Shown: positions 1 to 5,228, numbered from the stretch's first letter. The stretch: 7,952 nucleotides of DNA from CBDULQ01 sp965368115 (GCA_965368115.1 CBDULQ010000175.1:1-7952), one strand, 5' to 3'. The notes: a model not told the origin generated them from the sequence alone. Made by a program: numbers and translations.

Positions 1-86
1 TCGACAGTCTGGGGCGTGTCGTGGTTGTTGGTGAAAGTGTGGGCGCCAGCAACGGTTCCGATATGGCGATCTGGCGTTTGTACTGA
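1..86 (+). CDS. 3' end of a gene with a delta-60-like repeat C-terminus (partial)
   Basis: One plus-strand frame (first full codon at 3) stays open to a TGA at 84-86. It gives 27 residues that read like real protein: a run of valines (GRVVVVGES), then a Gly/Ser/Asn turn, then DMAIWRLY before the stop. Delta-60 type repeats of extracellular beta-propeller-like proteins have a similar strand pattern (roughly DGKIlvaG followed by DfalaRy), so this is probably the last repeat of such a protein; that assignment is inference. The start and most of the gene lie off the left edge. It converges on trxC, whose stop is 40 bp away. The fragment is short, so both the frame and the family could be wrong. 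Confidence 0.5.
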   Translation, partial: DSLGRVVVVGESVGASNGSDMAIWRLY

Positions 87-93
87 TCGCGGG

Positions 94-123
94 CGGCCTC
101 ATGACCGACGGGTTGTGAGGCCG
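94..123. terminator. Hairpin between convergent genes, likely transcript end
   Basis: CGGCCTCA (94-101) pairs perfectly with TGAGGCCG (116-123). Inside, ACC (104-106) can pair with GGT (111-113) around the loop GACG. In plus-strand RNA the two intervening positions form G-U wobbles, giving an almost continuous 13-bp stem. In minus-strand RNA they are two mismatches. It sits 3 bp after the trxC stop and 7 bp after the plus-strand stop at 86. Neither side has a T-tract, so it is not a textbook intrinsic terminator. It may act with Rho or protect 3' ends in both directions. Confidence 0.5.
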
Positions 124-126
124 AGC

Positions 127-561
127 TTACAGATACTGGCCCACCCAGCGCACGATATCCCCCGCACCCATGGCGCCGGCCTGGCTGGCGACCGCCTTGC
201 CGTTCTTGAATAACATTAATGTCGGAATGCTGCGAATCTGGAATTGCACGCCGAGTTTCTGTTCCACTTCTGTGTTGACTTTAGCCAGGCGCACGCGGGG
301 TTCGAGTTGAGCGGCGGCCTGCTGATAGGCCGGCGCCATCATTTTGCAGGGACCGCACCAGGGCGCCCAGAAATCCACCAGTAAAGGAATGTCGTTACGG
401 GTGGCGTGTTTCTCGAATGTCGCCGCCGTCAGTTCGATGGGGTAGGCTGCAAACAGGGGGCGATGGCATTTGCCGCATTTCGGTTGCTGGTTCAGGCGCT
501 GGGCCGGAATTCGATTGACCGCTGTGCAATGGGGACAGACCAGGTGAAGACTGTCGCTCAT
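127..561 (-). CDS. trxC: Thioredoxin 2 (zinc-binding, TrxC)
   Basis: Cytoplasmic thiol-disulfide reductase of 144 aa, close to the usual length of about 140 for TrxC. An N-terminal zinc-ribbon extension carries two CxxC pairs (C9/C12 in CPHC and C29/C32 in CGKC), which separates TrxC from thioredoxin 1. The thioredoxin fold follows, with the WCGPC active site at 68-72 (catalytic C69 and C72) and the cis-proline P113 in RSIPT. The start at 561 is preferred because GGAG (574-571 on the minus strand) stands 9 nt upstream; an in-frame TTG at 576 overlaps that site. It is the last gene of the cbpA-cbpM-htpX-trxC unit, 40 bp after htpX. In the family, TrxC supplies electrons to reductases such as ribonucleotide reductase and is linked to oxidative stress. 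Here the context suggests a share in protein quality control. Confidence 0.95.
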   Translation of the reverse strand: MSDSLHLVCPHCTAVNRIPAQRLNQQPKCGKCHRPLFAAYPIELTAATFEKHATRNDIPLLVDFWAPWCGPCKMMAPAYQQAAAQLEPRVRLAKVNTEVEQKLGVQFQIRSIPTLMLFKNGKAVASQAGAMGAGDIVRWVGQYL

Positions 562-601
562 GTTGTGTTTCTCCAAAGTCTAAATATTGATACTGTTCGT
601 T

Positions 602-1558
602 TTAATACCAGAGTCCATGCAGGCGATGGGACGGCTTTTTCACAATCGGCCGTTTGTGGTGATGCAGTTCCCTGCCCGATAGTGCCGAATCATATTCATT
701 AGATGGTGGCGGCAGGCGCAATTCCAAGAGTCGCTTCACCCGTTCCTCGGTGGGCGGGTGGGTGCGCAGTAGAGAGGGTTCGGGAATTTTACGCCCGGGC
801 ATCGTCAGTCGCTCGATCCAGCCGCCCTGAAGTCGTTCGATCTTTACCAGTGCACGGGCCAGCGCTTGCGGGTGCCCGGTCAGTCGGGCGGCATTGAGAT
901 CGGCGTGATATTCCCGCGTCCGCGATAGTCCCAGTTGCGCCAGGGCGTTGATGTTGGGTGCCATGATCAGAATACCGATCGCCCACCAGCTGATGACGGC
1001 GGTACCGAACACTAACAGCGGCAGGTTGACCAGGAACAGTAACTGGCCGGTGAGTGACAGCACCTGGGTCAGTCGACTGAACATATCGGCCAGACCCATC
1101 ACGCGCATATCGTTGCTGCGGATATGGCTGATTTCATGAGCCAGTACGCCGTAGATTTCCTCCTCATCAAGCTTACGCAACAGACCGTCGGTAATGGCAA
1201 TGGCGGCATTGTTACGGTGTCCGACGGCAAAGGCGTTGACCATGCTGCTGGGAATGTAATACAGCCGCGGACCCTGTTCGAGCTGTGCGCGACGAGATAA
1301 TGTGTCCAGCATGCTGAACAACATCGGCGCCTGTTGTGCCGATACCGGTTCCGCCTGGTACATGCGCATGATCAGGTTCGGTGACAGGCTGGGATTGATA
1401 AAGAACAGCAGGGCGACCATGCCGATCAACATGACGATGCTGTCCGGTCCCCATAGCAGTTCACCGAGCAGCCCCAGCAGACCCATCATCACCAGCAGCA
1501 GCAATAGTGTCTGCAAGCGATTGATCAATGCGTGATGTTGCCAAACGGTGGGGTCCAT
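602..1558 (-). CDS. htpX: HtpX-type membrane zinc metalloprotease (peptidase family M48)
   Basis: A 318-aa integral membrane protease. Two hydrophobic N-terminal segments (about 15-35 and 40-54) precede the catalytic domain. The zinc motif HEISH is at 141-145 (ligands H141 and H145, catalytic E142), and the likely third ligand is E216 in SRTREYHAD. Between them, about 160-200 is again hydrophobic, as in HtpX. Family members degrade damaged or misfolded membrane proteins at the inner membrane together with FtsH. The protein is somewhat longer than E. coli HtpX (about 293 aa) and ends in a basic, His-rich tail (295-318, including HHHK). The start at 1558 is supported by GGGAG 8 nt upstream, which lies inside the end of cbpM only 5 bp away, so translation is probably coupled. 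M48 membership is certain; HtpX orthology rather than an HtpX-like paralogue is probable. Confidence 0.9.
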   Translation of the reverse strand: MDPTVWQHHALINRLQTLLLLLVMMGLLGLLGELLWGPDSIVMLIGMVALLFFINPSLSPNLIMRMYQAEPVSAQQAPMLFSMLDTLSRRAQLEQGPRLYYIPSSMVNAFAVGHRNNAAIAITDGLLRKLDEEEIYGVLAHEISHIRSNDMRVMGLADMFSRLTQVLSLTGQLLFLVNLPLLVFGTAVISWWAIGILIMAPNINALAQLGLSRTREYHADLNAARLTGHPQALARALVKIERLQGGWIERLTMPGRKIPEPSLLRTHPPTEERVKRLLELRLPPPSNEYDSALSGRELHHHKRPIVKKPSHRLHGLWY

Positions 1559-1563
1559 GGCGT

Positions 1564-1887
1564 TTACTCCCGGTCACCTCGTTGCAGGCAGTACACACGG
1601 TTGCGTAGCTGGTCGATTTCGTCGAGCAGTTGCAGCGCCAGGGCGGCACCGGCCAGGTTGACGCCCAGGTCGCGTTGCAGACGCAGGGCGGTGCGTGCTC
1701 GCACCAGTGCGACACCACTGAAACGCCAGTTTTTCTGACTGCGACCGCGTGGCTCCAGGATACCTTCGTCGACCAGTTCGATCAGTTGTTCCGCATGAAT
1801 GCTGCAGGCGCGACACAGGTCGGCGAGCGAGTATTCCAGGCTGTCCGCCAGCACGACACCGGAGATGATTGTCTGCTTGCCGGCCAT
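1564..1887 (-). CDS. cbpM: Chaperone modulator CbpM (MerR-like)
   Basis: Small cytoplasmic protein of 107 aa. The N-terminal half has a MerR-like helix-turn-helix pattern (LADLCRACSIHAEQLIELVDEGIL, positions about 21-44, written here as a pattern), then RGRSQKNWRFSGVALVRART, typical of CbpM. The C-terminal half is helical, with a leucine-rich LALQLLDEIDQLRNRV segment. In the family, CbpM binds the J domain of CbpA and inhibits both its co-chaperone and DNA-binding activity. Its position directly after cbpA supports this role. The start codon immediately follows the cbpA stop (TAAATG, no gap), and a G-rich site (GGGGG) lies 5 nt upstream in the cbpA 3' end, so the two should be made in a fixed ratio. 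A DNA-binding MerR regulator is less likely because no effector domain is present. Confidence 0.88.
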   Translation of the reverse strand: MAGKQTIISGVVLADSLEYSLADLCRACSIHAEQLIELVDEGILEPRGRSQKNWRFSGVALVRARTALRLQRDLGVNLAGAALALQLLDEIDQLRNRVYCLQRGDRE

Positions 1888-2835
1888 TTAAACCCCCAGT
1901 CTGGCGCGTGGATTGAACGCCATTTTCTGTTGCATTTCTTCGTACAGCGCTCTCGCCTGGGCGTCATCCGCCGGCGGTACGCTGATTTGCACGACCACGT
2001 AAAAATCGCCCGGGGTCCTGGCCGGGATGCCACGGCCTTTGAGACGCAGTTTTTTGCCCGAGCTGGCGCCGGCGGGAATTTTGACATCCACCTTGCCGGC
2101 TGGAGTGGGGACCTTTACCGAGGCTCCCAGTGCCGCCTCCCAGGGTGCGATGGGTAGATCCAGGTATAGATCCTTGCCGTCGATGCGATAAAACGGGTGC
2201 GGTTTGAATTCCACCTGCAGATAGAGATCGCCGGCGGGCCCCTGGCCCATGCCCGGTGCGCCCTGACCGGCGAGACGAATCTGCTGGCCCTGTTTGATGC
2301 CTTTGGGGATTTTCACATTCAGGCTGTGCGCGCGGGTGCTGACCCGGCCCTGGGCATCCATGGTGGGTACCTGCAGGGTGACGGCGCGGGTCACGCCATT
2401 GAAGGCGTCTTCCACGTCGATCAGTACCTTGGCATGGTGGTCTTCACCGCGCATGTTGAAGCCGGATTGCCGGCCCCGCGTGCCGCGCCCGAAACCGCCG
2501 CCAAACAGGTGCTCGAAGAACTCACTGAAGTCCGCCGAGTCGCCGCCGGTAAAACCGCCGCCGCTGAATTCGAAACCCGCATCCCAGTCCGGGGGCGGAT
2601 TGAAATCCTGGCCGGCTTTCCAGTTGGCGCCGAACTGGTCGTAAGCCGCGCGTTTTTCCGGATCCTTGAGCACTTCATAGGCTTCGCCGACTTCCTTGAA
2701 CTTGAGCTCGGCATCCGCCTCCTTGCTCACGTCCGGATGATACTTGCGCGCCAGTTTGCGGTAAGCTCGTTTGATCTCATCCTGGGTCGCGCTGCGATTG
2801 ACGCCCATGATTTCGTAATAATCTTTGAATTTCAT
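1888..2835 (-). CDS. cbpA: DnaJ-like co-chaperone CbpA
   Basis: A 315-aa Hsp40 co-chaperone that stimulates DnaK ATPase; E. coli CbpA also binds curved DNA. The J domain covers about 5-70, with HPD at 33-35 in RKYHPDVS. A Gly/Phe-rich linker follows at about 78-130 (GGGF, LFGGGFGRG). Next come the two beta-sandwich substrate-binding domains, with typical motifs such as IPKGIKQGQQIRLAGQG and LPIAPWEAALGA. The cysteine zinc-finger repeats of DnaJ proper are absent, which identifies the CbpA class (type II Hsp40). The start at 2835 begins MKFKDYYEIMGV, exactly where J proteins begin. The frame stays open upstream to 3114, but those 93 codons match nothing and overlap the divergent promoter. This is the first gene of the operon. 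The Shine-Dalgarno site is weak (AGG close to the ATG). Confidence 0.95.
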   Translation of the reverse strand: MKFKDYYEIMGVNRSATQDEIKRAYRKLARKYHPDVSKEADAELKFKEVGEAYEVLKDPEKRAAYDQFGANWKAGQDFNPPPDWDAGFEFSGGGFTGGDSADFSEFFEHLFGGGFGRGTRGRQSGFNMRGEDHHAKVLIDVEDAFNGVTRAVTLQVPTMDAQGRVSTRAHSLNVKIPKGIKQGQQIRLAGQGAPGMGQGPAGDLYLQVEFKPHPFYRIDGKDLYLDLPIAPWEAALGASVKVPTPAGKVDVKIPAGASSGKKLRLKGRGIPARTPGDFYVVVQISVPPADDAQARALYEEMQQKMAFNPRARLGV

Positions 2836-2901
2836 AGCCTGAGTTTTCCGTTTACACCGCGAGGTTGCCTGGTACAAGCGCTGGCGATTCGCATGTCGGA
2901 C

Positions 2902-2929
2902 AGTATAGGGAGCGCTGTGGTTCGGTCGG
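2902..2929 (-). promoter_or_regulatory. Candidate sigma-70 promoter of the cbpA operon
   Basis: Read on the minus strand, TATACT (2907-2902) matches the -10 consensus at 5 of 6 positions. CCGACC (2929-2924) lies 16 bp upstream as a weak -35 with 3 of 6 matches. The predicted transcript would start about 60 bp before the cbpA ATG. I do not see a convincing sigma-32 heat-shock promoter here, although the genes are of a heat-shock type. Two copies of AGCGCTG (2877-2883 and 2911-2917) flank the -10. Confidence 0.4.
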
Positions 2930-3025
2930 ATGATCCACATCAAACTCGCCGCGTACCGGACCGTACATGGAATGACCACACACTTTTCAGGTAATGGCGT
3001 TTGGTTTTTTTTCAAGAGCCGGTGA

Positions 3026-3056
3026 TTGGCCATGGGGCGAAATTTGTGGTTAGAAT
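3026..3056 (+). promoter_or_regulatory. Candidate promoter for the 144-aa Cys/His protein gene
   Basis: TAGAAT (3051-3056) matches the -10 consensus at 5 of 6. TTGGCC (3026-3031) matches the -35 at 4 of 6, with a long spacer of 19 bp. A run of eight T (3005-3012) upstream of the -35 could serve as an A/T-rich UP element. The likely transcription start is near 3063, giving a leader of about 30 nt before the ATG at 3092. It diverges from the cbpA promoter within the 256-bp gap 2836-3091. Confidence 0.4.
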
Positions 3057-3091
3057 AGTCATTACACCCCCAGGCAATCCAGGAGAGCAAG

Positions 3092-3526
3092 ATGAGTCCA
3101 CTGGATGACCCCATCCTGGCGCTGATCGCGCGTTTCGTGGTGGACGATATCGAAGAACTGAGCGTGTCCGACGAGAAGTTTCTGCGTCACCAGCTCATCG
3201 AAATTCAGAACCATATCGAAGACGCCCCGGTGGAACAACGCCAGCAAATGGTGATGGACTGGATTCGCGAGCATGCGGAAAACTATCGTAGCGACTGGCA
3301 GAAAAAAACCATCACCGATTCACTGCTGAAAAAACGTTGTCGCGACTGTCCCCTGGTGCATGGCGGTAAGGGTACGCATTGCGATATCCATCAACGCTGG
3401 CTGGTGCTGCTCAACGACTATCTAAAAGGCAAGCTGGAAACCACCGAGTATGTCGAGCAAACCCTGGCGCTGCTGCAACAGCATAAGGACGAACTGAAAG
3501 TGTCACGAATATCGGCGCAGATATAA
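3092..3526 (+). CDS. Unknown 144-aa protein with a Cys/His metal-site-like cluster
   Basis: I do not recognise this family. The start is well supported: AGGAGA at 3081-3086, then ATG at 3092. There is no signal peptide or membrane segment, so it is probably cytoplasmic. Residues 1-80 are charged and helical, with several DE-rich stretches (VVDDIEEL, HIEDAPVEQRQQ). The centre holds a compact cluster: C83, C86, H90, H96, C97 and H100 (CRDC, then HCDIH). That is enough for one zinc ion or an Fe-S or haem-type site, but the spacing fits no standard zinc finger that I know. The C-terminal third (101-144) is again helical. It has its own promoter-like upstream sequence and is followed by 118 bp before the next gene, so an operon with it is uncertain. 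Codon use looks like its neighbours, so it is a real gene, not recently acquired as far as I can see. Confidence 0.85.
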   Translation: MSPLDDPILALIARFVVDDIEELSVSDEKFLRHQLIEIQNHIEDAPVEQRQQMVMDWIREHAENYRSDWQKKTITDSLLKKRCRDCPLVHGGKGTHCDIHQRWLVLLNDYLKGKLETTEYVEQTLALLQQHKDELKVSRISAQI

Positions 3527-3576
3527 AGTCAGTTCAGAGGCAATAAAAATGGAATAAAAACGCACGGCACTCCATC

Positions 3577-3638
3577 TTAATTCATGAGGTCGCATCTGGT
3601 TCCACTGAACGTGATGCGTGTTAATTACATCATGAGGT
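3577..3638. repeat. Two copies of a TTAATT/CATGAGGT repeat flanking a hairpin
   Basis: Copy one reads TTAATT-CATGAGGT (3577-3590). Copy two reads TTAATT-ACAT-CATGAGGT (3621-3638), the same sequence with ACAT inserted. TCATGAGGT itself is identical in both (3582-3590 and 3630-3638). The second copy contains the Shine-Dalgarno GAGG (3634-3637) of the downstream gene. The hairpin 3591-3618 fills almost all the space between them. They could be operator half-sites or alternative ribosome-binding segments; chance duplication is possible. Confidence 0.5.
3591..3618 (+). promoter_or_regulatory. Leader hairpin upstream of the PhnD-like gene
   Basis: The outer stem is CGCATC (3591-3596) with GATGCG (3613-3618). 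After a 2x2 mismatch (TG/GT), the inner stem GTTC/GAAC (3599-3602, 3607-3610) closes a CACT loop. No T-tract follows, so it is not an intrinsic terminator for the preceding gene. It ends 15 nt before the Shine-Dalgarno GAGG and could be a DNA operator or an RNA structure tuning translation. Confidence 0.4.
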
Positions 3639-3644
3639 GGCTGG

Positions 3645-4490
3645 ATGTGGCGATCGAAGCTGGCGCTGCTGTGCGCGTTGTTGTTTTATATTTTCAGTTT
3701 TAACGGAATCGCATACGCCGAGCTGATACTTTCCGCGCCGCCCCGCGAATCACCCGCAGCCGGCCAGAAAATGTATGGATCGCTGGCTGAACAACTCAGC
3801 CGTCTGCTCGGTACTCGGGTCAGCTATCATCATCCCGGCAACTGGTTACGCTACCAGGTCGATATGCGACACAATCGCTTCGATATCGTTTTCGACGGTC
3901 CTCACTTCGCTTCCTGGCGTATCAAGTATCATCAGCATGCGCCGCTGGTCAAACTCCCCGGCACACTTAAATTCTACCTGATTACCCTGCAGGAGCTCAC
4001 CCAGATTAACGAGCCGAAAGATCTGGCCGCTCACCGGGTATGCGTAATTCCGCCGCCGAATTTGTCGGCACTGGTCCTGCTGGCTCGACTCGATGGTCCG
4101 GCACGCGAACCAATTATTCAGCCGATCAAGGGTGGTGTTAAAAAAGTGTACCAGGGTTTGCTCGACAGGGATTGCGATGCTGCCGTAGTCCGTTCCACAT
4201 TCTTCGATGAAAAATTGAGCGAACAGCAGCGCGCACAACTGAAGATTCTGTTTGCCAGTCCGGAAATGCCTAACCAGGTGATTACCGTGAGTGATGCACT
4301 AACGGCACAACAACGGGCGGCGATGAAGGACTGGTTGCTGGCCGGAGAGGGGAGAGCTGTGGCAGAGCCCGTGGTGCGTCGATTTACCGGCAATCAGCAA
4401 CAGCATTTCGTTGATATACTGGGCAACGAATACACCGGCTACAGTTCATTGCTGGAAGATGTGGTGCTGGGCTGGCGACGCAGTCGTTAG
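3645..4490 (+). CDS. Secreted PhnD-like solute-binding protein
   Basis: A 281-aa protein with a Sec signal peptide: basic start MWRSK, hydrophobic core about 6-22, and likely cleavage after A25 in AYA-E. The mature part (26-281) resembles periplasmic type II binding proteins of the PhnD family (phosphonate/phosphite/phosphate-type): SAPPRESPAAGQKMYGSLAEQL at the N-terminus, then an FDIVFDGPHFASWR segment lining the presumed ligand site, then RVCVIPPPNL, a GGVKKVYQGLLDRDCDAAVV motif, and a Y-rich C-terminus. The start has GAGG 7 nt upstream. No ABC permease or ATPase gene is next to it, so it may work with a distant transporter, or as a periplasmic sensor paired with a signalling protein. The ligand cannot be read from the sequence. 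It converges on the bacteriohemerythrin gene with 16 bp between the stops. Confidence 0.85.
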   Translation: MWRSKLALLCALLFYIFSFNGIAYAELILSAPPRESPAAGQKMYGSLAEQLSRLLGTRVSYHHPGNWLRYQVDMRHNRFDIVFDGPHFASWRIKYHQHAPLVKLPGTLKFYLITLQELTQINEPKDLAAHRVCVIPPPNLSALVLLARLDGPAREPIIQPIKGGVKKVYQGLLDRDCDAAVVRSTFFDEKLSEQQRAQLKILFASPEMPNQVITVSDALTAQQRAAMKDWLLAGEGRAVAEPVVRRFTGNQQQHFVDILGNEYTGYSSLLEDVVLGWRRSR

Positions 4491-4506
4491 TCGTCTCGTC
4501 GATCAC

Positions 4507-4932
4507 TTATTCGGCACCGTGGTCCACCAGGTGTTTTGAATAAGCCATGTCCTGCTTGAGGATGTGCGAGTACAGCCAGTCATTGAGAAACGCAAGCAAT
4601 TCATCATAGATGTCGTCATGATGTTTGTTGAGCTCCTTGTTGAAATACTCTACCCGTTCGAACAGCTTTTCATGGGCCTTCTTGTGATTCTCCGATTCGG
4701 TATAACCATGCATATCGAACAGGGCTTCTTCGTAAATGAAATGCACCTGGGTGTAGCGGGTCAGTTCGGTGAGTATGACCTTGAGCACCATCTTGCCGTT
4801 ATCGTTGCGAATGGCTTCGTCGAGCTTGTTGATAAGCTTGATTAACGTCTGGTGCTGACGATCGATACTGGGAATATGTACGGATAGGTCATCGGACCAC
4901 TGGATTGTTGCCATCGGGGGGGAGCCTGTCAT
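4507..4932 (-). CDS. Bacteriohemerythrin (diiron O2-binding protein)
   Basis: Single-domain hemerythrin of 141 aa with no signal peptide, so cytoplasmic. All seven diiron ligands are present at the expected spacing: H27 (IDRQH), H64 and E68 (HFIYE), H83 and H87 (HKKAH), H123 and D128 (HILKQD). Four helices are expected. Family members bind O2 reversibly and are proposed to carry, store or sense it, often in microaerobic bacteria. The start is uncertain. The ATG at 4932 and an in-frame one at 4914 (MATIQWSDDLSV, where homologues usually begin) both lack a strong Shine-Dalgarno, and a G7 tract (4916-4922) lies between them. The gene diverges from the nap operon, so the FNR box at 5059-5072 could act on both. 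Physiological role inferred: O2 handling at the switch to nitrate respiration. Confidence 0.93.
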   Translation of the reverse strand: MTGSPPMATIQWSDDLSVHIPSIDRQHQTLIKLINKLDEAIRNDNGKMVLKVILTELTRYTQVHFIYEEALFDMHGYTESENHKKAHEKLFERVEYFNKELNKHHDDIYDELLAFLNDWLYSHILKQDMAYSKHLVDHGAE

Positions 4933-5058
4933 CGTTCGTTAATAATTTATTAGGTTAGCCATTTGGTAAAGTGGAGCATTAGGCAATATTCCCGACCTGA
5001 TGAAGAGTATCAAATAGCCCCGATATCCTCCTGCCGGCTAAAATGCACCATTAAAATT

Positions 5059-5072
5059 TTGATGCAAATCAA
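5059..5072. promoter_or_regulatory. Perfect FNR box upstream of napF
   Basis: TTGAT-GCAA-ATCAA matches the FNR consensus TTGATN4ATCAA at all ten specified positions. It is centred at 5065.5, 163 bp upstream of the napF ATG and 133 bp upstream of the farther bacteriohemerythrin ATG. FNR is the O2-labile Fe-S activator of anaerobic genes, and E. coli napF is FNR-activated. No good -10 lies at the usual class II distance, so the exact transcription start is not determined. Confidence 0.85.
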
Positions 5073-5095
5073 TGCATTTCCCGTATCCCGCAGTT

Positions 5096-5115
5096 TCTAC
5101 CACCCTGGTGGTAGA
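5096..5115. promoter_or_regulatory. 9-2-9 inverted repeat, candidate NarP/NarL-type operator
   Basis: TCTACCACC (5096-5104) and GGTGGTAGA (5107-5115) are perfect inverted arms with a 2-bp spacer. The inner heptamers TACCACC-CT-GGTGGTA have the 7-2-7 geometry of NarL/NarP sites, and each matches the heptamer TACYYMT at 5 of 7 positions. The centre (5105.5) is exactly 40 bp from the FNR box centre. A nitrate-responsive regulator at the nap promoter is expected from E. coli. Binding by some other dimeric regulator is equally compatible. Confidence 0.5.
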
Positions 5116-5228
5116 TGAATTTAGCCCTCTTAACTTACAGACGCCAACCCTTCCCGAACGTATATTTTTCTCCAAGTTGAATTGTTCTGTCCGGCCCTGT
5201 GGCCAGTGCACAAAGGAATCCCGTTGCA

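Noticed and set aside
1..100. Minus-strand frame giving a plausible-looking peptide (EAARDQYKRQIAISEP...)
   Set aside because: It has no good start codon after the trxC stop and opposes the better plus-strand frame ending at 86.
562..576. TTG start for trxC at 576
   Set aside because: It would destroy the role of the GGAG site that is correctly spaced for the ATG at 561.
1630..2157. Plus-strand open frame opposite cbpM and cbpA
   Set aside because: Covers two clear minus-strand genes and their junction; composition is typical of a shadow.
2197..2994. Long plus-strand open frame opposite cbpA (265 codons)
   Set aside because: Antisense shadow of the well-supported J-protein gene in GC-rich DNA, with no recognisable domain.
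2836..3114. 93-codon upstream extension of the cbpA frame
   Set aside because: Its translation resembles nothing, J proteins begin at MKFKDYYE, and it would run over the divergent promoter and the start of the 3092 gene.
3614..3703. Short leader-peptide frame starting at an ATG in the hairpin
   Set aside because: No properly spaced ribosome-binding site, and the peptide has no regulatory codon pattern.
5193..5204. GGCC-CTGT-GGCC mini-hairpin in the napF leader
   Set aside because: Only a 4-bp stem with no extension; expected by chance in this composition.
5199..5228. GTG start for napF at 5199
   Set aside because: No ribosome-binding site upstream, whereas AAGGAA precedes the ATG at 5229 and NapF proteins begin near MNRxQFLRG.
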